Translations under genes and position numbers: made by a program
Assembly (NCBI RefSeq): GCF_013623835.1
Contig: NZ_JABKDE010000001.1
Location: 620,001-684,000 of the forward strand
DNA: 64,000 nucleotides
Origin: Brevibacterium oceani
Lineage (GTDB): Bacteria > Actinomycetota > Actinomycetes > Actinomycetales > Brevibacteriaceae
Reading direction: 5' to 3'
Part shown: positions 52,940-62,019 of the stretch, in pieces
Layout: each line of letters begins with the position of its first letter
Numbering within the stretch: the stretch's first letter is position 1
The notes under the pieces: model-generated
What the model was told of the DNA's origin: nothing
Seen by the model: only the letters and a program-made list of their open reading frames with translations
The model's database searches: none

Positions 52940-54168
52940 CGACTGATACCTCACCGGCGGCACCATCACCGGCACCACCGCCGGAGGTCGAGGCCGAGGA
53001 CGGCAAGGAGCAGAACCTGCTGCAGGAGATCCTCTCCGGGTCCTGGCTTGTCTCGCTGCTGGCGATCGTGCTCGCACTGCTGCTCGGCGGTGTCCTCATC
53101 GCCGTGTCGAACACGGAGGTCGTTGCGGCCGCGGAGAACTTCTTCGCCGCCCCCGGCGACTTCTTCGCCACCCTCTTCTCCACCGTCGGCGAAGCCTATT
53201 CGGCACTGTTCCGCGGAGCCGTCTTCGACTGGGACGCACGCACGACCGAACGCGCCATCCGCCCGCTGACCGAATCGATGGTCTCGGGCACCCCGCTCAT
53301 CCTCACCGGCCTCGGCATCGCCCTGGCCTTCCGCTGCGGACTGTTCAACATCGGCGGACAGGGCCAGGTCATCCTCGGCGCGACCATCGCCGGCTTCCTC
53401 GGCTACGCACTGCCGCTGCCCCCGGTCGTCCACATGCTCGTGGCCGCTCTCGGCGGCATCATCGGCGGAGCGATCTGGGCCGGCATCGCCGGTGTCCTCA
53501 AGGCACGCACCGGGGCCAACGAGGTGATCGTGACGATCATGCTCAACTCGATCGCCGGCTATGCGCTCGGATACCTGCTCAAGCAGAACTGGTTCACGCA
53601 CACCACCTCGGCGAACCCGCAGTCGCGCGTCGTCGACGATTCCGCGCAGATGTTCCTGCTGCTGCCGGCGCCGTTCCGTCTCCACTTCGGATTCGTGCTG
53701 GCGATCCTCGCCGCGATCTTCGTGTGGTGGCTGCTCGAGCGCTCGACCATCGGCTTCGAGTTCAAGGCCGTCGGTGCGAACCCGCACGCGGCCCGCACCG
53801 CCGGCATCTCCGTGTCGAAGGTGACCATCCTCGTCATGATCGTCGCCGGTGCCCTGGCCGGCCTCGGCGGAGCCGCGCAGGTGCTCGGCACCGAGTTCAA
53901 ACTCACCGGCGGCATCAGCGGCTCGATCGGATTCGACGCCATCACCGTGGCCCTGCTGGGCCGGTCGAAGCCGTTGGGCACGTTCCTCGCCGGTCTGCTG
54001 TTCGGCGCCTTCAAGGCCGGCGGCTACCTTATGCAGTCGCAGACGGGAACGCCGATCGACATCGTCCTCGTCGTCCAGTCCGTCATCGTGCTGCTCATCG
54101 CGGCCCCGCCCCTGGTGAGGTCGATCTTCCGGTTGCCCACGCCGGTGCTCAAGCGGAAGGAGGACTGA
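52936..54168 (+). CDS. Nucleoside ABC transporter permease 1
   Basis: This 410-residue permease of the BPD_transp_2 (YufP-like) family has an acidic cytoplasmic N-terminus of about 35 residues, then multiple helices. Core stretches include LTGLGIALAFRCGLFNIGGQGQVILGA and KARTGANEVIVTIMLNSIAGY. It pairs with the next permease (one base between stop and start) and shares the operon with the ATPase. Confidence 0.92.
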   Translation: MTTDTSPAAPSPAPPPEVEAEDGKEQNLLQEILSGSWLVSLLAIVLALLLGGVLIAVSNTEVVAAAENFFAAPGDFFATLFSTVGEAYSALFRGAVFDWDARTTERAIRPLTESMVSGTPLILTGLGIALAFRCGLFNIGGQGQVILGATIAGFLGYALPLPPVVHMLVAALGGIIGGAIWAGIAGVLKARTGANEVIVTIMLNSIAGYALGYLLKQNWFTHTTSANPQSRVVDDSAQMFLLLPAPFRLHFGFVLAILAAIFVWWLLERSTIGFEFKAVGANPHAARTAGISVSKVTILVMIVAGALAGLGGAAQVLGTEFKLTGGISGSIGFDAITVALLGRSKPLGTFLAGLLFGAFKAGGYLMQSQTGTPIDIVLVVQSVIVLLIAAPPLVRSIFRLPTPVLKRKED

Positions 54169-54169
54169 G

Positions 54170-55453
54170 ATGACTGCTCAGACCGTGGAGAACACCTCTT
54201 CGACCCAGGTCAAGGCCTTGGCGCCGATCGCCTGGAAGTTCCCGATCGTGTATTCGATCCTCGCCCTCGTGTCCTTCGTCTTCTTCGGCCTCATCGGCCG
54301 GGACGGTGAGACGACCTTCCGGGTGGCCACCGGCGGAGACTTCTTCGCCATCCCCGATTTTGTCGTGTCCTCGACCGCGGCCGGACTGACCCTGGGCATC
54401 CTGCTCGTCGTCATGGCAGCGGCGTCGATCTACTTGGGCGTCAAGCGCATCAGTGTCGGCTCGTGGTTCCCGATGCTCTTCGGCGTCCTCTTCGTCATCT
54501 CGTTCCTCGCCTGGGCCGGCGGGGGCTCCGGCGGCGTGATCCCGCTGACGACCCTGCTCGCCGGGGCCCTGGCCCTATCGGTGCCGCTGATCTTCGGTGC
54601 CATGTGCGGCCTCGTCGGCGAACGCTCCGGCATCATCAACATCGCCATCGAGGGCCAGCTGCTCGCCGGTGCGTTCCTCGCCGCCGTCGTCGCTTCGGTG
54701 GTGAAGAATCCGTACGCAGGGCTGCTCGCCGCGCCGATCGCCGGCGCGCTGGTCGCCGTGATCCTCACGTTCTTCGCCGTGAAGTACTGGGTCAACCAGA
54801 TCATCATCGGCGTCGTCCTCAACGTCCTCGTCGTCGGACTGACGAGCTTCCTCTACTCGACGGTGCTCACCGAGGACCCCGCACTGTGGAACGCGCGCCA
54901 GAAGCTGCCGAACCTGCCCATCCCGCTGCTCTCGGACATTCCGGTGCTCGGACGGGTGCTGTTCGACCAGAACATCCTCGTCTACATCATGTACGTCGTC
55001 GTCATCGCCCTGCAGATCTTCGTGTTCCGCTCGAAATGGGGTCTGCGGATGCGGGCCGTCGGCGAACACCCGAAAGCTGCGGACACCGTGGGCATCAAGG
55101 TCAACTTCACGCGCGTGCGCAACACGCTCATGGCCGGTGCGATCGCCGGACTCGGCGGAGCCTTCTTCACGGTCGGCTCTGGGCTGGCCTTCGGCAAGGA
55201 GATGTCGGCCGGACAGGGCTATATCGCCCTGGCCGCGATGATCCTGGGCAAGTGGAACCCGAAGGGAGCGCTGCTGGCGGCACTGCTGTTCGGCTTCTCG
55301 AAGAGCCTCGGCAACACGCTGCAGTCGATCGGCACGCCCGTGGCCAACGAGCTGCTGCTCATGCTTCCCTACATCGTCACCGTCTTCGCCGTCGCCGGCT
55401 TCGTCGGTCGGGTCCGCCCGCCCGCTGCGGAAGGTGTTCCCTACGTGAAATGA
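54170..55453 (+). CDS. Nucleoside ABC transporter permease 2
   Basis: This 427-residue BPD_transp_2 (YufQ-like) permease has the conserved AMCGLVGERSGIINIAIEGQLLAGAF, WVNQIIIGVVLNVLVVGLTSF and MRAVGEHPKAADTVGIKV. AAGGAGG lies 5 nt before the ATG at 54170. A 119-bp gap with GC-rich short inverted repeats separates it from cdd, so the catabolic genes probably belong to the same transcript. Confidence 0.92.
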   Translation: MTAQTVENTSSTQVKALAPIAWKFPIVYSILALVSFVFFGLIGRDGETTFRVATGGDFFAIPDFVVSSTAAGLTLGILLVVMAAASIYLGVKRISVGSWFPMLFGVLFVISFLAWAGGGSGGVIPLTTLLAGALALSVPLIFGAMCGLVGERSGIINIAIEGQLLAGAFLAAVVASVVKNPYAGLLAAPIAGALVAVILTFFAVKYWVNQIIIGVVLNVLVVGLTSFLYSTVLTEDPALWNARQKLPNLPIPLLSDIPVLGRVLFDQNILVYIMYVVVIALQIFVFRSKWGLRMRAVGEHPKAADTVGIKVNFTRVRNTLMAGAIAGLGGAFFTVGSGLAFGKEMSAGQGYIALAAMILGKWNPKGALLAALLFGFSKSLGNTLQSIGTPVANELLLMLPYIVTVFAVAGFVGRVRPPAAEGVPYVK

Positions 55454-55572
55454 ACCCCACCTCGGCGATGGGATGAATCCCACCGCGGGACCCGGCCGAC
55501 CGGGCCCGCCCGAGGTCTTGCGGCACCCCCTCGACATACCAGCAGTCACACCCTGAAGGAAGAGGTATCCCC

Positions 55573-56079
55573 ATGACTGTCCCCGACAAGGATGTCCCCG
55601 ACACCGACGCCTCCGAGCACGTCTGGAGCGACGAACCCACCCCGGTCAGCCCCGATGACCTCAGCGAGGGCACCTGGTCGCTGCTGCGGGAGGAGGCGAA
55701 GCGGGCGATGGCGAGGGCCTATGTGCCGTACTCGTCGTATTCCGTCGGCGCCGCCGCGCTCGTGTGCGACGGGCGCATCGTCAGCGGCTGCAACATCGAG
55801 AACGCCTCCTTCGGCGTGACCCTGTGCGCCGAATGCTCGCTCGTATCCGATCTGTTCATGTCCGGTGGAGGACGGCTCGTCGCCTTCGACTGCGTGGACG
55901 GGGACGGCAACACCCTCGTGCCCTGCGGACGCTGCCGGCAGCTGCTGTTCGAACACGGCGGTGATGACCTCGTGCTCAACATGCCCAGCGGACGCGCCCC
56001 CATGTCCGTGGTCCTGCCCGAAGCATTCGGACCCGACCATCTGAACGCCTCCGACGCGGCCCACACCGCGAAGCACTGA
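55573..56079 (+). CDS. cdd: Cytidine deaminase
   Basis: This 168-residue enzyme turns (deoxy)cytidine into (deoxy)uridine. Zinc ligands are Cys85 (TLCAECS, with catalytic Glu87) and Cys118/Cys121 (VPCGRCRQL). FGVTLCAE and YVPYSSYSVGAAAL are typical. The first 35 residues are an acidic extension not seen in most homologues. GAAGGAAGAGG precedes the ATG. Confidence 0.95.
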   Translation: MTVPDKDVPDTDASEHVWSDEPTPVSPDDLSEGTWSLLREEAKRAMARAYVPYSSYSVGAAALVCDGRIVSGCNIENASFGVTLCAECSLVSDLFMSGGGRLVAFDCVDGDGNTLVPCGRCRQLLFEHGGDDLVLNMPSGRAPMSVVLPEAFGPDHLNASDAAHTAKH

Positions 56080-56136
56080 CGACTCCACCTCCGCCGAGGC
56101 GGCCGGCCGAAACGAACACAACGAAGGAATGAGACT

Positions 56137-57426
56137 GTGACAGTAGAGGCATTCGACGCCGTCGACGTCATCGCGACCAAACGCGACGGGAAGGCGCTCA
56201 GCAGGGAGCACATCGACTGGGTCATCGACGCCTACACCCGCGGGGCCGTCGCCGATGAGCAGATGGCCGCGCTGGCCATGGCGATCTTCATCAACGACAT
56301 GGAACCGCGCGAGATCGCCGACTGGACTCAGGCGATGATCGCCTCCGGCGAGCGGATGGACTTCTCGACGCTGTCGCGCCCGACCTCCGACAAGCATTCG
56401 ACCGGGGGAGTCGGGGACAAGATCACCCTGCCCCTGGCCCCGCTCGTCGCCGTCTTCGACGTCGCCGTGCCGCAGCTCTCCGGCCGCGGCCTCGGCCACA
56501 CGGGCGGGACCCTGGACAAGCTCGAGTCCATCCCCGGGTGGCAGGCAGGGCTGAGCAACGACGCGATACTGACCCAGCTCGAGGACATCGGCGCCGTCAT
56601 CTGCGCGGCCGGATCCGGACTGGCCCCGGCGGACAAGAAGCTCTACGCCCTGCGCGACACCACCTCGACGGTCGACTGCATTCCGCTCATCGCCTCGTCG
56701 ATCATGTCGAAGAAGATCGCTGAGGGCACCGGCGGACTCGTCCTCGACGTCAAGGTCGGCTCGGGTGCGTTCATGAAGGACATGAGCAAGGCACAGAAGC
56801 TGGCGCGGACCATGGTCGACCTCGGCACAGCCGCCGGGGTGAAGACCTCGGCCCTGCTCACCGACATGTCCACGCCGCTGGGTCTGACGGTCGGCAATGC
56901 CCTCGAGGTCCGCGAATCCGTCGAGGTCCTCGCCGGTGGGGGACCGGCCGACGTCGTCGACCTCACGGTGGCCCTGGCCGAGGAGATGCTGCGCCTGGCC
57001 GGAAAGTCCGACGTCGACGTGCGCGCCGCGCTGTCCGACGGTCGGGCCATGGACAAGTGGACGGCGATGATCCGAGCGCAGGGCGGCGACCCGTCGGCGG
57101 CCTTGCCCGTGGCCGAACACACCGAGGTCGTCACCGCCCCCGAGTCCGGGGTGCTGACCACGCTCGACGCGCTGTCGGTGGGAGTCGCCTCGTGGCGGCT
57201 GGGAGCCGGTCGCGCCCGTAAGGAGGATCCGGTGCAGGCCGTCGCCGGCATCGAACTCCACGCGAAGCCCGGCGACACCGTCACCGCAGGCCAGCCGCTC
57301 ATGACCCTGCACACCGAGACGCCCGAGCGTTTCGCCCGGGCGATCGAAGCGCTGGAGTCAGCGGTCGAGATCGGCGGGGACGCCGCCTCGGTGCCGGAGT
57401 CGATCGTGTTCGAGAAGATCAGCTGA
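56137..57426 (+). CDS. deoA: Thymidine/pyrimidine-nucleoside phosphorylase
   Basis: This 429-residue phosphorylase releases a pyrimidine base and (deoxy)ribose-1-phosphate. It has [10 protein letters not shown] (86-95, phosphate site), [20 protein letters not shown] and the glycine-rich [17 protein letters not shown] lies 8 nt before the GTG at 56137. It sits between cdd and deoC, the next steps of deoxynucleoside breakdown. Confidence 0.95.
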   Translation: MTVEAFDAVDVIATKRDGKALSREHIDWVIDAYTRGAVADEQMAALAMAIFINDMEPREIADWTQAMIASGERMDFSTLSRPTSDKHSTGGVGDKITLPLAPLVAVFDVAVPQLSGRGLGHTGGTLDKLESIPGWQAGLSNDAILTQLEDIGAVICAAGSGLAPADKKLYALRDTTSTVDCIPLIASSIMSKKIAEGTGGLVLDVKVGSGAFMKDMSKAQKLARTMVDLGTAAGVKTSALLTDMSTPLGLTVGNALEVRESVEVLAGGGPADVVDLTVALAEEMLRLAGKSDVDVRAALSDGRAMDKWTAMIRAQGGDPSAALPVAEHTEVVTAPESGVLTTLDALSVGVASWRLGAGRARKEDPVQAVAGIELHAKPGDTVTAGQPLMTLHTETPERFARAIEALESAVEIGGDAASVPESIVFEKIS

Positions 57427-57481
57427 GCCCCTGCCACCCCGCTACCCTGAAGCCACCGCACCACTTCACTTGGAGGAACCC

Positions 57482-58129
57482 ATGACCAGCCGAAACGATG
57501 TCGCCGCGATCATCGACCACACCCTGCTCAAGCCCGAAGCCACCCCGGCCGACGTCGAAGCGCTCGTGGCCGAGGCGAAGGGCCTCGGGGTGCTCGCGAT
57601 CTGCGTGTCACCGTCGATGCTGCCGATCACCGATCCGGGCGAGCTCGTCGTCGCGACCGTCGTCGGATTCCCGTCCGGCCAGGTCAAGCCTGAGATCAAG
57701 GCCGCCGAGGCGAAGCGCGCGGTGGCCGACGGTGCCGCCGAGGTCGATATGGTCATCAACATCGGCCAGGCCATCGCCGGGGACTTCGACGGGCTCGAGG
57801 CCGACATCCGTGGGGTCGTCGAGGCCAGCGGGGACGCGCTGGTCAAGGTCATCATCGAATCGGCGGCGCTGTCCGATGAGCAGATCGTCGAGGCCTGCCG
57901 CCGCGCCGAGGCCGGCGGGGCCGGATTCGTCAAGACCTCCACCGGCTTCCACCCCGCAGGCGGTGCCAGCGCCCACGCCGTGGCACTCATGCGGGAGACG
58001 GTGGGCGATCGCCTCGGCGTCAAGGCCTCCGGCGGCATCCGCACCGCCGAGGCGGCCGAAGAGATGATCGCCGCCGGCGCGTCCCGCCTGGGCCTCTCCG
58101 GCAGCGCAGCAATCCTCAACTCCCTCTGA
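57482..58129 (+). CDS. deoC: Deoxyribose-phosphate aldolase
   Basis: This 215-residue class I aldolase splits deoxyribose-5-phosphate into acetaldehyde and glyceraldehyde-3-phosphate. The Schiff-base lysine is Lys151 (GFVKTSTGF), with Lys182 (VKASGG) also catalytic. [10 protein letters not shown] is the usual start. GGAGG precedes the ATG at 57482. Its last codons (CTC TGA) lie in one arm of a 78-bp palindrome shared with the convergent mutase gene. Confidence 0.95.
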   Translation: MTSRNDVAAIIDHTLLKPEATPADVEALVAEAKGLGVLAICVSPSMLPITDPGELVVATVVGFPSGQVKPEIKAAEAKRAVADGAAEVDMVINIGQAIAGDFDGLEADIRGVVEASGDALVKVIIESAALSDEQIVEACRRAEAGGAGFVKTSTGFHPAGGASAHAVALMRETVGDRLGVKASGGIRTAEAAEEMIAAGASRLGLSGSAAILNSL

Positions 58130-58199
58130 TTGCTACCCGACGGCGGCCCAGCAACCTGGCGCCAGGTTGCTGGGCCGCCGTCGGGTAGCAATCAGAGGG
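58122..58199. repeat. Perfect 78-bp palindrome containing both convergent stop codons
   Basis: Every base from 58122 to 58160 pairs with its mirror from 58161 to 58199 (centre GGC|GCC, no loop). The deoC stop is at 58127-58129 and the mutase stop, on the other strand, is at 58192-58194. Both genes therefore end in the same CCCTCTGA. It should act as a bidirectional terminator, but 39-bp arms with no spacer are far longer than needed. Confidence 0.9.
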
Positions 58200-60036
58200 C
58201 GAGGAAGGTTTTGAGCTCGGTGCTGATCGAGGTCAGGCGTTCCTTGAGTGCAGGAGCCAGTGAGACGCTCGCCGAGGTGGCCGGCAGTCGCACTCCCGCG
58301 CTGGCGGCCGCACGTGCATCGGCCTCGGATGCGGCTTCGAGTTCGGAGGGCTCGGCGACGACCTCGAGGTAGCACTTGAGCTTCGGTTCCGTACCCGATG
58401 GGCGGACGATGACCCGTGAGTTCGATTCCGAGAGCAGCAGGATCCCGTCGGTCGGCGGCAGGCTTTCATATCCGGCGGAGAGGTCGTGGACCTCAGCCAC
58501 AGGGGATCCCGCCAGCGTCGCTGGTGGGTTCTCGCGCAGCTTCGCCATGGCCGTGGCGATGAGCGAGACGTCATCGAGGCGGAAGGACAGCGGCGCGGTG
58601 GCGAAATAGCCGTCTCGGCCCCGGATCCGGTCGAGTTCGGCCTCAATGCTGCTGCCCTCGGACTTCAGACGAGAGGCCAGAGCCGCAAACGTGACAGCTG
58701 CCGAGATCCCGTCCTTGTCGCGGACGGCAGCCGGGTCGACGCAGTAGCCGAGCGCCTCCTCGTAGCCGAAGACGAGTCCGGGCACGCGGGAGATCCACTT
58801 GAACCCGGTGAGAGTGTCCACCGCGGCGAAACCATGGCTCGTGGCCGCGGCCGCGAGCCCCCGAGAGGACACGATCGAATTCGCGAAGACGGGTGCCGCA
58901 GCCTGAGATCCCGACGACGGTCCCGTCGCATGATGCGTGCCCGCAGCCAGCCGAGCCGCGGCATCCTCACCGAGGAGCAGCCCCACCTCGTCGCCGGTCA
59001 GCTGTCGGTATCCGGAGGCTGCCGACGAGTCGGGGATCGCCGCGGAGAACCGGTCGGCATCGGGATCGTTGGCGATGATGAGTTCGGCCCCGACCTCACG
59101 CGCGAGGTCATAGGACTCATCGAGCGCCCCGGCCTCTTCGGGATTCGGGAAGGACACTGTCGGAAAGTCCGGGTCAGGATCCTGTTGCGAAGCCACTGGG
59201 TAAACGTCGGCGAACCCGGTGCGGGTCAGGGCCGCCTCGGCGACACCGGCACCCACACCATGCAGGGAGGTGAGCACGATCGACAGCTCCCCGCTCGCCC
59301 GCGCCCCCATCTCGTCGATACGGGCCAGATAACGCTCGACGATCGACTCATCGAGGTGCTCCCACCCGGATTCGGCACGCGGCACCGAGACGACGGATTC
59401 GACGGCGGCGATCTTCTGGGCGATGAGGGCATCGGCAGGGCTGACGATCTGTGCTCCGGCACCGGCGAGAGCGGCGTCAGAATCGGATTCGATGGCCTGC
59501 AGCGGACGCAGCCCGAGGTAGACCTTGTAACCGTTGTCCGCCGGCGGATTGTGGCTGGCCGTGACCATGACCCCGGCATCGGCGCCCAGGTGGGACAGGG
59601 CGAAGGCGAGCAGCGGGGTCGGCAGCTGTTCGGGCAGCTGGATCGCGACCCCTCCGGCGGCGGTGACGACGGCGGCGGTGTCCGCGGCGAAGTCGGAGGA
59701 CTTGTAGCGGGCGTCGCAGCCGATGACGACGCGGAATCCTTCGCCCACGGTCTCGGCGAGGAATGCCGAGAGCCCGGCCGCGGCTCGGATGACCACGGCC
59801 CGGTTCATCCGGTTCGGACCCGCGGCGATCTCCCCGCGCAGGCCCGCGGTGCCGAAGACGAGGGGGCCGGCAAACCGGTCCTCGAGATCGGCCACGGCCG
59901 CCGCATCCCCGGCCTCAGCCTCGGCGAGGACGTGCTCCAGGGTCGTCGCGGTCCGCGGATCAGGGTCATCGGCGATCCAGGCGCGGACCACCTCGGCGTC
60001 GAATCCGGCGGTGAAACGATCGGCTACACGGGTCAT
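58192..60036 (-). CDS. Phosphosugar mutase (phosphoglucomutase/phosphomannomutase family; probable phosphopentomutase role)
   Basis: This 614-residue alpha-D-phosphohexomutase superfamily enzyme has the active-site serine loop TASHNP (159-164), metal loop DPDADR (324-329), GFKWISRVPG and the phosphate loop RPSGTEPKLKCY. It lies next to punA on the same strand and converges on deoC. I infer that it moves phosphate on ribose- or deoxyribose-1-phosphate, since no deoB-type gene is in the locus. AAAGGA precedes the ATG at 60036. Confidence 0.88.
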   Translation of the reverse strand: MTRVADRFTAGFDAEVVRAWIADDPDPRTATTLEHVLAEAEAGDAAAVADLEDRFAGPLVFGTAGLRGEIAAGPNRMNRAVVIRAAAGLSAFLAETVGEGFRVVIGCDARYKSSDFAADTAAVVTAAGGVAIQLPEQLPTPLLAFALSHLGADAGVMVTASHNPPADNGYKVYLGLRPLQAIESDSDAALAGAGAQIVSPADALIAQKIAAVESVVSVPRAESGWEHLDESIVERYLARIDEMGARASGELSIVLTSLHGVGAGVAEAALTRTGFADVYPVASQQDPDPDFPTVSFPNPEEAGALDESYDLAREVGAELIIANDPDADRFSAAIPDSSAASGYRQLTGDEVGLLLGEDAAARLAAGTHHATGPSSGSQAAAPVFANSIVSSRGLAAAATSHGFAAVDTLTGFKWISRVPGLVFGYEEALGYCVDPAAVRDKDGISAAVTFAALASRLKSEGSSIEAELDRIRGRDGYFATAPLSFRLDDVSLIATAMAKLRENPPATLAGSPVAEVHDLSAGYESLPPTDGILLLSESNSRVIVRPSGTEPKLKCYLEVVAEPSELEAASEADARAAASAGVRLPATSASVSLAPALKERLTSISTELKTFLAL

Positions 60037-60106
60037 GTTTGGTCCTTTGCGAGGTCGCGGAGAGGGATAGGGCGAATGCGGAACGGCGCAGGGAGTGCGC
60101 GGAGCC

Positions 60107-60916
60107 TCAGAGCTTCGCGACGATGTCGGCGAGCAGGCGGGAGATGCGCGGGGCGGCCGCGGCACCGGCTTCGATGACCTCGGCGTGGGAGAGCGGGGTC
60201 TCCTGGATGCCGGCGGCGAGGTTCGTCACCAGCGAGATGCCCATGAGCTCGAGTCCGGCCTGACGTGCGGCGATGGCCTCGAGCGTCGTCGACATGCCCA
60301 CGAGATCCGCGCCGAGGATGCCCGCCATGCGCACCTCGGCGGGCGTCTCGTAGTGGGGGCCGCGGAACTGCGCGTAGACGCCCTCGTCGAGGGTCGGGTC
60401 GATCTCCTTGGCAATGCGACGCATCCGCGGGGAGTAGAGATCGGTGAGGTCGACGAAGTTCGCGCCCTCGATCGGCGAGGTGCCGGTGAGATTGATGTGG
60501 TCGGAGATGAGCACCGGGGTGCCGGCCGCCCAATTCCGGTTGAGCCCGCCGCAGCCATTGGTGAGCACGAGCGACTGGCACCCGGCGGCAGCGGCGGTGC
60601 GGACACCGTGGGCGACGGCACGCACGCCCTTGCCTTCGTAGTAGTGGGTGCGCGATCCCAGCACGAGCGCATGCTTGCCGCTGGCTTCGATCCGCACGGT
60701 CCGCAGCATCGTCCCGTGCCCTTCGACGGCTGGAGCGTGGAAGCCGGGGACCTCGGCCGCGGGAACCTCGCTGATCGTCTCGCCGAGGAGGTCGGCCGCG
60801 CCGCCCCACCCGGAGCCGAGGACGAGAGCAATGTCATGGGCGTCGATCCCGGCGGCGGAGTTGATGGTCGTGGCCGCGGCCCGGGCGGCGGCGGTAGGAT
60901 CGCTTAAGTCAGTCAT
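60107..60916 (-). CDS. punA: Purine nucleoside phosphorylase
   Basis: This 269-residue trimeric-type phosphorylase has the phosphate site GSGWGG (34-39), VLGSRTHYYEGKG, VLTNGCGGLN and FRGPHYETPAEVRM. It releases purine base and (deoxy)ribose-1-phosphate, which the mutase 70 bp downstream can convert. The ATG at 60916 has a TAATCT box 7 nt upstream and no ribosome-binding site, which supports it over the longer upstream frame. Confidence 0.94.
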   Translation of the reverse strand: MTDLSDPTAAARAAATTINSAAGIDAHDIALVLGSGWGGAADLLGETISEVPAAEVPGFHAPAVEGHGTMLRTVRIEASGKHALVLGSRTHYYEGKGVRAVAHGVRTAAAAGCQSLVLTNGCGGLNRNWAAGTPVLISDHINLTGTSPIEGANFVDLTDLYSPRMRRIAKEIDPTLDEGVYAQFRGPHYETPAEVRMAGILGADLVGMSTTLEAIAARQAGLELMGISLVTNLAAGIQETPLSHAEVIEAGAAAAPRISRLLADIVAKL

Positions 60917-60923
60917 GACGCCA

Positions 60924-60929
60924 AGATTA
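60924..60929 (-). promoter_or_regulatory. -10 box of a probable leaderless promoter (punA)
   Basis: On the minus strand TAATCT is followed by TGGCGTC (7 nt) and the ATG at 60916. Confidence 0.45.
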
Positions 60930-60960
60930 TCAAGTTCCCCACCGCCCAAGGAGCGAGCAC

Positions 60961-62019
60961 ATGCCCATTCGAGAGCTGAGCGACGGTGACGATCTGCGCC
61001 TGAACGAGGTGTTCGCGGACGCGACCACCCCGGCCGGTCATATGGCCAGGTCACTGTTCCGCCCGTCCTCGGATTCTCCGCTGGTGCGCTCCGTCATCGC
61101 CGAGGTGGTCCCCGAGGTTCCCGTCGGAGCCGCCGCGATCGCCGAATCCCCTCTTCACCCTTACCGTGCCTGGGTGCACGTCGAGGTGGCCGCCGAGGAA
61201 CAGGGGCACGGTCAGGGACGTGAGCTCTTCGAAGCCGTGTGCGCCGAGACCCGTGGCACCGGGCTTGAAGGCCTCGACCTGCGAGCCCGAGTGCAGGCCG
61301 GCAGCACGGGGGAGGGCTTCGCGCAGGCCCTCGGCTTCACTCCGCTGACGACGACCCGTGTCATCCGGGTGCCCGCCGGTGCCCTGCCTCCGGCCGGAGG
61401 CGGCCGGGCGGAGGACCTCGAGATCGTGGCCACCGGTTCGGTGAAGCTGACGAAGGCGTTCCTCGCCTGGTACACCGCAGTCAACCGTGACGATGCCGTC
61501 GGCCCGCTGACGATCGGACAGGTCAACAATGCCTTCCTCTCCGAGGCTGCCGGTGCCCATGGTGCCGCACTGCTCGGCGGTGCGGCCGGGACCGCCGAGG
61601 CGGGTGGGCTGAGCGCCTTCGCCGTGTCCTATGCGCGGGAAGCCGATGAGACCGCAGGGACCGTGCTATCGGCCGGTGAACCGGGCACCGGCACAGTTAG
61701 TGCTGGAGCCGCCGCCGGAGACGGGGCAGGTCAGGCTGTCGTCGATCAGGCCGTTGAAGAAGCCCCGACCGAACTCATCCTCGGGTCGATGTTCGAGACT
61801 CGCGAGGACGCCGAGGCAACTGGTGAGGACTTCGCCGCTGCTGTCGCCGATGCCGAACTGCTCCTGGCCCGGCTGTCGGTCGATGCCGATGTCGTCATCG
61901 AGGTCACGAGCGGAATGCCCGTGATCTCAGCACTCGCCGACCGCCTGCTCGAGGCGGGGACGGCCACCGAACTCTACCGTTATGAGACGCTCACAGGACC
62001 TCCTGCCGACGTGAGCTGA
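60961..62019 (+). CDS. GNAT family N-acetyltransferase
   Basis: This 352-residue protein has an N-terminal GNAT-like domain (AWVHVEVAAEEQGHGQGRELFEAV supplies the acetyl-CoA loop) and a second, weaker GNAT-like half ending AELLLARLSVDADVVIEVTSGMPVI. A Gly/Ala-rich linker splits the second half (about residues 240-262). The substrate is unknown. GGAGCGAG precedes the ATG. Its last 29 bp overlap the end of the convergent FtsK-like gene. Confidence 0.8.
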   Translation: MPIRELSDGDDLRLNEVFADATTPAGHMARSLFRPSSDSPLVRSVIAEVVPEVPVGAAAIAESPLHPYRAWVHVEVAAEEQGHGQGRELFEAVCAETRGTGLEGLDLRARVQAGSTGEGFAQALGFTPLTTTRVIRVPAGALPPAGGGRAEDLEIVATGSVKLTKAFLAWYTAVNRDDAVGPLTIGQVNNAFLSEAAGAHGAALLGGAAGTAEAGGLSAFAVSYAREADETAGTVLSAGEPGTGTVSAGAAAGDGAGQAVVDQAVEEAPTELILGSMFETREDAEATGEDFAAAVADAELLLARLSVDADVVIEVTSGMPVISALADRLLEAGTATELYRYETLTGPPADVS

